DNA of 64,000 nt, from the NCBI RefSeq assembly GCF_002234675.1, contig NC_019859.2, forward strand, positions 28,205,973 through 28,269,972. Reading direction: 5' to 3'. The position numbers and the translations under genes were made by a program. Below, piece by piece: positions 44,907 to 56,900 of this stretch; the stretch's first letter is position 1; each line of letters starts with the position of its first letter. The notes beneath the pieces were generated by a model, which did not search any database, had not been told where the DNA came from, and was given only the letters and a program-made list of their open reading frames with translations. This DNA is from Oryzias latipes. Lineage: Eukaryota > Chordata > Actinopteri > Beloniformes > Adrianichthyidae.

Positions 44907-47763
44907 AATGGAGAACCGCATTCAACGCCCCGCTTAGTCATTACGAATACCTAGTCATGCCCTTCGGCCTCACAAACGCCCCATCAGTTTTTCTGAGACT
45001 TGTCAACGACGTTTTATGCAATTTCCTCAATCGCTCTGTTTTTTATGATTTATTCCAAAGACCTCGCCTAACACGAACATCACGTCTGTCTTGTCCTGGA
45101 GAGACTCCTTGAAAATCAGTTGTTCATGTAAGCCGAAAAGTGTGAATTCCTACGATTTCTACGATCCCTTTCTTGGGATATATCATTGAGGCAGGAAACA
45201 TCCATCCCGATCCAGCTAAGATTGAAACTGTCTCTAACTGGGAAATACCCAACTCACGTAAGAAGCTTCAACAGTTCCTGGGCTTTGTGAATTTTTATCG
45301 GCGGTTTATTCGTAATTATAGTGCCATTGCCGCACCTCTCACCCAACTCACCTCCATATCAGAACCATTTATTTGGAACATCAAAGCTGACTCTGCATTC
45401 AAGAAACTCAAAGAACTGTTTGTGTCGGCTCCCACAACCAGACATTAAGAGACAGTTCATTGTAGAAGTCGATGCTTCCGACTCAGGTGTTGGAGCCGTT
45501 CTCTCCCAAAGAGAGAAAGTTTCTGGAAAGCTTAGACCCTGTGCATTTTTCTCTCGCAAACTCTCACCTGCTGAAAGGAGTTATGATGTTGGCAACAGAG
45601 AACTCTTAGCTATTAAGCTGTCCTTATAAGAGTGGCGTCACTGGCTGGAGGGGGCTGAACATCCGTTCATCGTATGAACAGACCATAAAAATCTGGCTTA
45701 CCTTCGCTCAGCTAAATGCCTCAACTCCCGCCAGGCTCGTTGGTGCTTGTTTTTTGACAGTTTTGACTTCATTATTATTTACCGTGCCGGCAGTCGCAAT
45801 ATAAAACTGGATGCCCTCTCTAGGAAATACAATCACTCTGATTCTGCCTCCACCATCGTTCCTGTTTCCTGCATCGTAGGGAACCTCACATGGGACATTG
45901 AAACCAGGGTCTTACAGGCCCAGGGTGAAAAACCTAACCATGCTCCCTGTCCCCCAGGAACTTTGTTTGTACAATCGTCTCTTAGATCTTAGACCTGACG
46001 TCCTTACATGGGGGCACGCCTCACGAATCTCCTGCCATGGTGGTGTGCACAGGACTCTCCATCTCCTGAAAACACAACTCTTCTGGCCCACCATGGAGAA
46101 GGATTTACGAGACTAAGTGGTGGCCTGTACCACATGCGCTCGATCTAAGACGTCTAACTCCTCTCCTGCTGGTGTCCTGCTTCCTCTGCCCACTCCTAGC
46201 CGCCATATTCACAGGGACACACTGGGATTTTCACCATTGTTGACCGGTTTTCTAAGTCTGTGCGTTTCATCCCTCTCCCACAACTTCCCACAGCTACTGA
46301 GACTGCTGAAATCCTAGTTGACCAAGTTTTTCGACATCATGGAATCCCCTCTGACATCGTTTCGGAGCGTGGCCCTCAATTCATCTCGAAGGTCTGGAAT
46401 GCTTTCTGTTCTGCTCTGGGTGCTTGCGCTAGTTTGACGTGCGGGTACCACCTGCAGTCCAACGGCCAGGCGGAGAGGGCCAACCAAGAATTGGAAGCCG
46501 CACTCCGTTGCCTGGCTGCACAGAACAACTCTGGCTGGTCCAAGTTCTTGGTTTGGGTGGAGTATGCACACAATACTCACCCATCCTCTGCCTAGGGGAT
46601 GTCTCCCTTCGAGGCTTCCCTTGGGTACCCACTACCTTTGTTTCCGTCACAGGAACTTGATCTGGCAGAGCCCTCGGTCCAGCTCCACCTCCAGCGGTGC
46701 CAGGAGGTTTGGCACCAGGCCAGGTCCGGTCTCCTTCACACCAAGGAGAGCAACTGCCAGATTGCTAATTGTCACAGGGTGGTGGGACCCACGTACCGGC
46801 CTGGTCAAAGGGTTTGGCTCTCATTGCGGAACATCCCCATCCAAACCACCTCTCGGAAACTGGCTCCCCGCTATATTGGACCTTACACTATCGACAAGAT
46901 CATCAACCCTTCCTGTGTCCGTCTCAAGTTGCCCGCGGCTCTCAAGGTTCATCCCTCATTTCCTGTCTCCCAGATTAAGCCAGTCAGAGAAAGCCCTCTG
47001 TGCCCGCCGTCCGCTTCCCCTCCGCCCGCCCGAGTCATCCACGGCACCCCGGCCTTCACCGTCAGCCGGGTGTTGAACGTCCGTCCCCGCGGCTACCAGT
47101 TCCTGGTGGATTGGGAGGGTTATGGTCCAGAGGAATGCTCGTGGATCTCGCGTTCCCTCATTCCCAACCATTCCCTCATCTCGGACTTCTATCGGGCTCA
47201 CCCGGACCGGCGTCCTGGACCGCCGGCTGGCGTTCGTTGAGGGGGGGTACTGTCATGGTGCCTCTGGCAGTGCTCTTCCCCTCCCCTCTTTGCTCTGCTC
47301 CTGAGGACTCCCAGCTGTTTCCACTCAACTCATCTACCTGCAGCCTTCATAAGGAGATCCAGATCCAGCATTCATCGCCAGTTCGTGGCTCCTCCATGGT
47401 GCCCAGTCTGGTCATCTATGTTTTTGCTCTTGAACCTTTATTCCAAGTTAATCACTGCTTATGCCTTGCTTCCAGGAAAACAAACCATCCACAAGTGGAA
47501 ACCTGGGAGCGCTCCTTGAACCGTTTGGACCTGCCCGCTATGCCACGATCCTGTTCATGCCTATCCTACAGCCACGCCACGACCTCGAACCTGTATTCCT
47601 ATCTCTTGTCAGCTTCTCACCTGCAGCCACCAGCTGTCATCCTCACCAATGTCTCCACAACCTGCAAAGAAATAAATCATCTTTACTTACCTTCTCTCTC
47701 CTGTTTTCCTTCCAGGTTCCAGCATCTGGGTCTGTTTTCATTCATTGCAAATCAGGACAGACA
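44907..47763 (+). mobile_element. Ty3/Gypsy retrotransposon with chromodomain, 3' half, broken
   Basis: Fossil LTR retroelement of the chromodomain-bearing Ty3/Gypsy group common in fish. Parts in order: end of reverse transcriptase (about 44910-45380), RNase H (about 45400-45750), integrase (about 45990-46700), chromodomain (about 47050-47200), a purine-rich priming tract just before 47248 and the 3' LTR (47251 to about 47763). Gag, protease, most of the reverse transcriptase and the 5' LTR are hidden in or beyond the N gap. The pol region is interrupted at roughly half a dozen places, so the copy looks dead, though the damage is moderate and suggests middle age. It lies within or just beyond the 3' part of MYCBPAP. 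Confidence 0.92.
47251..47763 (+). repeat. 3' LTR of the Ty3/Gypsy element
   Basis: Starts TGTCATGGTGCCTCTGGCAG right after the purine tract and ends in GGACA at 47759 or GACAGACA at 47763. An AATAAA lies at about 47671, in the position expected for the polyadenylation signal. Length about 510 bp. The partner LTR is not visible. Confidence 0.8.
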
Positions 47764-47906
47764 CCATTATCTCTTACATATCTCAGAGAGTTACTAAATC
47801 CCACATTCTTTGATTTACATAATTGAAACAACTAGTTAGACAGGGTTACTTACAGAATTGTTATCATTGTGCACTGTTCCAAATTAATAAATAAAAAAGT
47901 TCCCAC

Positions 47907-50900
47907 CTTTCTCAGAAACATCCTCCTGAAACTCTGTGCTGAAGGGTTTCTGAAGGGGAGGGATGAGCCTTCTAACTGTCCCTCTGGACTGTTCTTTCCT
48001 CCCTTCTCCTGAAGGAACCACAGTGAGATCAGAAACACAAAACAGTATGTAACCACACAGTGGGTCCAGGATATAATAATCAGAGTATTAAAAATAGCCA
48101 TGCATAAAAAGTCAGGCATTTATTCTTTTCCTAAAACCGATGTAGTGAAAAAAATCATTAAACATTGAGGCCACCTGATCAGAGTCAGAAATGGATTTTC
48201 TTGCAAGCATGAGTTCATATTTAAAATCAATACTTGCTTTGGAAGTTATTTGGCAATGCAGCTGTTGTCAAGATAGCTTTTCCTGTTTTTTTGTTGTTGT
48301 TTTTTCAAATACAACAGAACATTTCTGATTGGATTTTTACATGTTTGTACTGGGTTTTGGAAGATCAACATAAGCTATCAGAGTTGGCGTTTAAACACAA
48401 ACCAAGAAAACTGTACAGACATTCACATATACTTTCCCACCTGCAGGTCACCTGTTAAGGGTGGGCCAGACACCCCTTTGCTGTCAGTTGTATACCTGCT
48501 CCTCGTCTCTCCAGCAACCCCCTTCTCCCTGTTCCTGTTTTTTTGTTTGTTGGTTACCTCTCCTGAGAGAAAAACATTAAATACTGACTCAATGGACCAA
48601 GAACCCTATTTACATTATGTATATTGCTGATCAGTCTTGGTTTAGAAATTTAGTAAAAAAATCGATGTCATCACAGATTTTAAAGCCTTTAGTTTGTCAG
48701 CACTAAAATGAAATCAATGCCTACTTTAAAGTCTAAATCTGAAAATTGTCCACAAAATGTTGGTAGATAGAACTCAGAGGCAAATTAAACAAAGAAAGTA
48801 GGAGGGGCCCAACACAGAACCCTGTGGTACAACAAAAATAAGAATTTGCTTTTTGTTATTACCACTAAAAAGTACTGATTTAAAACCTGCCAGATATATA
48901 GGACCTAAACCAACTTAAATGGAGCCTAAAATGTCTGCATAGTGCTCCAGAGGAGCAGTGGATCTATTAGGATCCACTGATTAACTCTATCAAAAAAAGA
49001 GAGAAGTGATAAAAAGTCTGAGTCTGAAACAGAAACTCTGGGTTTAGACTTTGCTGTTTGTAAAATAACCTGAACTGCAGCCTTCTGTAAAGATGTGGAG
49101 ACACATACTAAGGACAACCGGGTGGTTATAAGATCCAGATTGATCTAAGTAAGCACTCAAAATGACCTTTCAGCAGAGGGTGGCTGCATGGGCACTCCCT
49201 TAGAGATAGGGCGAGACACTCGGTCACATGGAGAGAGCTCGTTGTAGAGCTGCTGTTTCTCCACATCAAGAGGAGCCAGTTGAGGTGGCTCGGGCATGTG
49301 GTTAGGATGCCTCCTAGATGCCTCCTTGGGGAGGTGTTTCAGGTATGTCCCACTGGGCGGAGGCCCCGGGGAAGACCCAGGACACGCTGGAGAGACTACA
49401 TCTCTGGACTGGACTGGGAACACCTCGGAAAGTCCCCAGAGGAGCTGGAAGAACTGGCCGGGAAGAGGGAAGTCTGGGCATCTTTGTTCAGACAGCCCCA
49501 GTGGGTGTTAGTGAACAGCACTAACACCCACTGCACCCCTTGCACACAGCCTGACTGTTGGAAATTAAGAAATTAGACAACAAGAGTGTAGTATGTGCGG
49601 ACATCCTACGGGCACTTGCATATCACCTGCACTGTTGCACATGGTCAGTAAGGAGCCACCTTACTAATGACTGGGGTGCAGCATAAAGGCACCATACCAC
49701 AGCATCGCTTGTATGTTATAAGCGCTTGTAACTTACATTATCCTGACAAAAATTTCACAATATATTTACCACACGCAAGACAATGGTACATTCCATTTTG
49801 ATGATGTCCATTAAGGTGGTCGTACAAGCCTTACAGGAACTGTAACATATACTTGCTATCCCCTTAAAATGCAGCCACACCACACTTCAACTGTCCACAG
49901 GCCCGGACAACCCAAAAACCCGCAACACCTGTACGGGTCAACCCCCCCGTATGGGTGCATGTGACTAAGACTTTAGCTGATTTGATAAAAGTGGAACTAT
50001 AATGAGGAAGTTCTGAATCCTACCTGTTCGATATCTCTCCTCATGGCCCCACCTTTGGTTCTCTGGAAGACCCAGCAGGTCTTGAATTCTGTCCGCCTCC
50101 ACAGCCATGGTCTCCAGCAAATTCCTCCAGAGTTGTCGCCTGCAGGGAAGGATGCACCATCCTGAGCTGGGCAGCTGTTTGGTAATGAGCCTTACAGAAG
50201 CCACCTTACCCTGCAGTGACTGCTGTCAGACGGAGGAGTTTCAGCTCTGATGGTTCTGAACCCTGTAGCAGTATTTTGTTGAGTTCAGTGAGTCTCTCTT
50301 CTCTAATGGAAGATCCCCGGACAAGTTCAACATCAGGCAGAGACATCACACACTGTAAAAACATCAATGTAATTCTACCACAAATAAGTTGACATTTCAC
50401 AACAGTTTTCCAAATTAAATGATTTGGAATTATATGTAATTTAACCCATATAAACCTATTGTGATATCAGTGTAACAGGAAAATATCAGAAATAGATTCT
50501 GTGGTCCACTTGGTTTGTGGTAAAAAACACAATCTTGTTATTTAGGAAAAAAATTGGGTCTGGGAACACTGGTCTGGATCTAAATAGATAAGCAGTTTTG
50601 TCAATGATATCTAGATATTCGGTTACCTGTCGGAGGGTGTCCACAGAAAGATCCCACTCATCTCTTCCATTAACTTCTTTCCACATTATCTTCAGTCCTT
50701 CTAATGACTCTGCTTCTCCCTGAAACATGATGTGGGAACATGTGTCTTAAGGCTTAGTCACATGCATCTGCACGGGGGCTGTATAGATGTCGCTGGTTTT
50801 TGGGTTGTTCAGGCCCATGGAGGTTTGTAGAAAGGAGCGGCCACAATTTTATGGGTCAAGTGCAGGGTGTCTTGCAGATCCCCTAAGGGTTGTATGGCAA

Positions 50901-53900
50901 CCTCAATTGAACATACAGTAGTTGTGCGTGTGGTAAATGTATCATGAGGCATTAGTATGGTTAATGTAGTTGTTGTTAATGTTTTCAGGCACTTCAAAAG
51001 TACAGATGATGCTGTCGTATGGTAATCTAATGCCACACTCTAGTCGTTAGTAAGGTACGAGTACCAGCTCCTTACTGACAAAGCAAGAATAGGTCACACA
51101 CGGTTTGTGTAGGTGATACGTAGGATGCCCACAAAAACTATACTGATTGTCTCATTTCATAATTTTGTGATTGTCTCATTTCATAATTTGGAACAGTCAG
51201 ACAACATGCAATAAGCCCGCGTGGCGCCCACTCTAATCAGGTGAACGGCACTCAACAAACAAACCCTTCAACAGTCCGAAGGATTTGGGGTTGGAAAACA
51301 AAAGTCTGTATGACGTGTCTGCATCTTACCTACTTCATTCTTATTTACTCTTGCGTTTTGACTTTATCATTATTTTATTAGCATCAGGACAATACTTAAA
51401 AGGTCCAATAATTTTACTCTTAATTTTCTTTCCCCCCCTCAGACTAAAGCAGGATAGCAAACTGTGTTACAGAGAGACAGAAGTGCCGCTGAAAGCGGTT
51501 GTCATTCAGACGCAGCTCTTGCAGTAGATGGTGCTTTTGTAAAGCTCTTCAGTGTGAATAAGCCTGATCTCTCAACATCATCCATGCCTTCTAAGCATTG
51601 TAAATGAAATATTCAGTAAATGCTTCTGTGTAACAGTGAGGCTGAAAACGTTGGATAGTACCTCCTCTCGCATGTGGCAGGAGCCTTAAGGTTTGTGAAC
51701 ATATTTTTGAACAAGTGTCCTCCAGTGAATTTGCTGTGCGTCTAAATAGAGGCAGAAGATGCTAATTCGCTTCACAAATTGCGCTCGGTGTGAACACAGC
51801 ATAAGGCTTAATTGTTGGAAGTATTGTGGCCTTTTTAATGTGATGTTATGTCTAATGCAGGCTGAACCAATGCAGGCTGAACCCCAATATCACTAAACAT
51901 TATGATTAGCACAACCTACGATACTTTTTGGCTGCAGAAGAACCCCCAGCGTATGACACTGAAGAACAAAGACCCTTCCTTTACAGGAAGGCAAAGTTTA
52001 AAAAACAAACCACTGGTGGTGCTAATGTTAATCTCCATATGAAATCTGTGTTTTAGAAAATACACTATTCAGATTGTTTTACAGTGTAAATACATTATTG
52101 TTTCTTTTGTTTACATTTTTCCAAGACACATGCTCCACAATAGCCGCAGTTACATGGTCAGAATATCTTGATCGGATCAATGGTCGGGTTAAAATTCACC
52201 CGTGCACATGGGATCAGAAAACCTTTTTCCGATTAGAACAAACGTTCCCATGGCTCACACTTTCGGTCGGAATGAATCATTTGGGCATGCGCAGTAGTGT
52301 AAAATCACCCGGATGAGGAAATAGGTCCCGTTCTAAACAAACAGCTGCCACAGACATTTGTTTTATGCAGCAGCTCGCTAATATACGAGACGATCTTCCA
52401 AACGTGCTTTTATTAATGTCATGAATAGTATGAAGCGCCTGTTCGCTCATCGTTTTATTTAATCCGTGTGATCAGTGCTGGAAGAAGGGTTAGGACAGGC
52501 TATAAACACAGGCAAACAACATTAGCCTGATGGACACAAAATCCAGGACCATGAAACCCTGCAATCTGCATCTTGGCTGCACATAAATGTCTGGGAATAA
52601 CATCAGTCTTTATTTTGTCGGGACACAACTGGAAACACAAATCCACGTGATTGTTTGAACAGTTTCTAAGGACTGAGCGACATTTATTTCTGCTTCCCCA
52701 AACTCGCTGAGTGAGCTGGCGGCCCTCCTGAGTCCTGCAGCCGCTAACCCAGAGCGTCGGGACGGCTCGCAGTCTGAATTCTCGCACACATAACAGAACA
52801 AAAAAAAAACGCACACCGAACAAGCATCCTCCTCCCCTCAGACACGAAGTTATTAATCCAGCTCCTCTGCTCACTCGGGTGCCAGTGGAACGAGTGAGCG
52901 TCGGGGGGCAGGAAGCGCACGAAGCGCTCCTTCCCCGCATCTCCCTCGTGAGGGGGGTGAGAGGCAGAGAGCCAGCGGGGCGAGAGCGGAGCGGCGCTTT
53001 TGACGGGGCGTCCGCAGAGCAGCTGGTCGGTCCTGTATGCGCTCCAAAGCTTTCTTTCAGCGAAACACCATCTATGCATGACGTAAACCAGAGCAGTAGT
53101 GACACAAGATCGGAATGACCGTTTACATGCTCCACGATCGGATAAACGATCGGTATAACCCACCTATCTAGATCGGAAAGAAATTCTGATCCGAACGAGT
53201 CTGATTGGGGCAGAGTATTCCGAACGGCGCGTTTAGATGACGCATTTTCTTTCCGATCAAGCGTTCTTTCCGATTACTTTTGCCCATGTAAATGCGGCTA
53301 ATGATGGTGATCATTAACATTTAATGGTCCATGACACCTCTGTGGCGTTAATCAAATGACCAACTGGAGCCATTTTGTCAACTAAACACATGTTCATGTG
53401 AAACTTGGTCAGCACTAGAACAAAAATATTGTTAGAGACCCAATTTAATAAAAAAAAATGGGTTTTTGGTGTTTTTTAACATTTTCTTGTAGCATTTTTC
53501 TGATGATGAAAGACATTAAATAAAGAAAATTAAGCTTAAGATTGTGTTTCTGTGTATTTCTTTATCCAAATGAATCAGTAACAGATGAATACATGCTTAA
53601 GAAAAAGCCTGTAGCAGTGATGTAGGTGCTACAGTCAGCAGACAATAAGCTCCCTGGTCCGCTCCATACGGACACATCCACTTACAAACACATGGATCCA
53701 TGCATGTTTTTATTTTCCCTGTCCGAGCTGGCCTTTGGCTCCAAACTGTATAGCTCCAATTTTGCTCACCATTTTTGTTGCACTGGTAATGTCAGGTTGG
53801 GGTTTTGGGGGGCTGTAAGCTAGTGGGAGAGTGCGTAAACAAACAATGACTGGAAATGGGGGCGGGCTTACTCTGCACCAGCAGTCACCCTCACAATTCA

Positions 53901-56900
53901 GAGGTGAATTTCTAATGAATAACTGCCATTCTGCAGAAACTATGTCCTAGAAAACGAGACAAGGTTTTTGATTGAGGCTAAAAACGGCACAAAAGACCCG
54001 TGGGAATGCTTTCACAATAGATCAAAAGAAGATTTTGTTTAAAGTGGGACTTTAAACACTTATCATACAGCAGAGGGATTGCTTGTCGATCATTTTGAAT
54101 TTTAGGATCTTGGCTCTGAAATGTAATATTAGCAGTATAGGATAATGCTGACTCACCTTTGTGCTTCCCAAATTTTCCTCATCTAAGTCCAGAAGATATG
54201 GAGGGCTGCTTGGTCTTCTTGGGGTGTAGATTTTCTCCAGTGTCTGACTTAAAATCAGCTGACAGGTTTCCCTCACTGCTTTCTTATCAAGCTTAGCCTG
54301 CTCATTAGAACCCAAAAAGAGAGGAAACAGTAAAGCCACTCGTCATTTATCACGTATCTGTCAGACAAGGGTGGCCTTTGTCAGATAGCTTTGATCTCTG
54401 ACAGAGAGGTGGGGCCCTTTAAAAATCAACAGAAGGGATGGTCTCGGTCACATAAGTGTAGCCTGTAAACGTGGTGTGGGTATGGTCTGTAAGATGACCG
54501 TAGCCTCTGTAGCAAAAGTGTGACCTCATGCTGAGGGATGTGGCCATTGTTGAATAGGTGTGGCCTCCGTCAAAGAAGCATGACCTCCATTGACAGGTGT
54601 TACTTTGAGTGACAGAGACGTGGCTTCTCTTAGACCGGTATGCTTACTCTCAGGTGAAGCCGCAACTCTGTTGTTGGATCACGTTGCAAACATACTCCAA
54701 TCAATGACACTTGCAGGGAGACTCCAGTAGTGTTTAGCTGCCAGTGTTCAGTTTGTATGCCCGGCTTCTCTGACATGAAGATAACCTCTACTCGCACATC
54801 TTCACTAGGACAGATCACACCTAAAGGAGGGAAAAGGAATGATAAATTGAAGGGTTGTGTGGATGTGAAGATGCCAGCTTTCTCACAATATGTGTTTCTG
54901 TACCACTGGAGGAATTAAAGTAGAAATGACTTTTCTCATCCTGGGAGTGCAGCTGTTGGAAGCTCCATCGCTTTGAGAGTCTCTGCCAGCAATAAGAGAT
55001 GACTGTGCAGCCTCCATTATGAAGATTCAAGACAGACCAAGCTGGTTCCCCAGTCAGCGTCTCAAACAAGACCTGTACTCCAGCTCCCACGTGTCTCTGT
55101 GAAGAGGGATCAACCAAACTCTAAGTGTCATCTTCTGAGAAAATGATGAAAGATGGAAAGTAAAGTATTTGCATCTCAATTTATTTCAGTTTTGGGTCAG
55201 CACTCGAGAAAACAAGTCATAACTGTTAATTTACGAGATTTTAAGTCGTAAATTTATGAGAAATAAGTCATAGATTAATGAGGAAAAAACACCAAAGTTA
55301 TCTGTTTTTCAGAACCTAGCTTGAAGATGAAAGATGTGAAGCATTTTGTGAAGCTTTATTTCCGGAAAGGATTAAAAAACAAAGAAATTCTTTTGATTTG
55401 ATTTGATTTGAAATGGTTTATTTCAAGCAATTAAGTAAATACACAACAGCAATATAATCATCAGTTATACATTCATACAGTAACTAATCAAACTTAGGAT
55501 AATTAGACATATTAATAAATATTGCTTGAAAGGGACTGGAAGGAAGCGAACTTATATAATCCCACCCGTTATACTATAACCATTTTATTAAATGATTTAT
55601 CAATATCCGGTTCCTAGCTTTTATCAGACAGAATTAAAAATCATAAGATATCGATAAAGCCCATGACAAAGATGAATTACTTAAGTATTACGTCAAAAAT
55701 AACTATTTTAGAAATCAACATGGCAAATGCAGATCAGTCATCTGAAATATATGCAGATTATGTTACTTATAAAAGTCATTCATATGAATAAAACATAATA
55801 CTATATCAGTAAAGCAGACACAACACTGTTTCAGGAATTTTCATAGCAAAATTTCATCAAGTATCAAAAGTTAAAAACGTGCAAAATTATGCTACATTAG
55901 GAAAGATTTTTGAATCAATTTTTGGAGAAAGTGAAGTAATATCATTAAGCATGTTTTGAGATTTCAGCATCCCTTCTGGTCAGATGGTCGTTCAGATAAG
56001 CAGCCGAACCTTTCAGGTGTTTCCTTTGGGTCATCAAAGCTAGCTTGTGTTTGTGATTCACAAACCTGATGAGGATCGCTGGTTTATCCGTCTCCTTTCT
56101 CCTGGGGAGCAGGTGGCAGGTCTCGATGGTATTGAGATCCAGGGAAATCCCTTTAGATGTGAGGTTCCACATCGTCCAGTCTTTTCTCCAGAACCTCGAC
56201 CCGGTTTTCTCGCTGGTCGTTTTGAGCCCGAAATCTTCGGGAACTCTTCCATCATTTCCCAAAGTGGCGTTAGCTTAGCCGACACTTGTTCCATAAAACT
56301 TTTCAGCGTTTCTTGAATAATGTCAAGAGTCTTTTTGAGTTCTTTGTATTCCTGGGGTTTCTTCGGGGGCACGGTCAGCTCTCTTTTTTGGAGAAAATCA
56401 ACTTTTTTAAGTAATTTGAAGATAGTTGTATTCGCAGAGAGGCACGCCACGCGTCCTGTTGTGTAACCCGGAACCAGAAAAAAAATTCTGAGTCTTTTGG
56501 TGATTCAAAATGAGATTATTGTCAGTGTAGCAGGCAAAAAGAATTTCTCCATCGTGGGATTAATAAAGTCTATCTAATGTAATCTAATCTAGTCTAATTT
56601 CCTCCCGGAAATGCTGACTGGAATTGAATTATGCTGCACTTTTCGCGGGGTGAATGTAAAAACGAAAATGTAATCCTCTCTTTGCATTTTTGCTTTAATT
56701 ATGTCACAGGATGTGCGATGTTAAAGTAGAAAATGAAAAAGAATTTTAGAGGACTGACGTTTAATTTTATTTTTGAGTCAATTAATGCAGTTCTTCTTCC
56801 TCTTTCGGCTTCTCCCATCAGGGGTCGCCACAGCGAACAAGTCGCATGGTAAACTTGGCAATGTTTTACGCCGGATGCCCTTCCTGACGCAACCTTCTCA

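Noticed and set aside
52500-53135. 211-codon minus-strand ORF
   Set aside because: Sits in the CG-rich core of an inverted-end element; composition explains the openness and no motif is recognisable.
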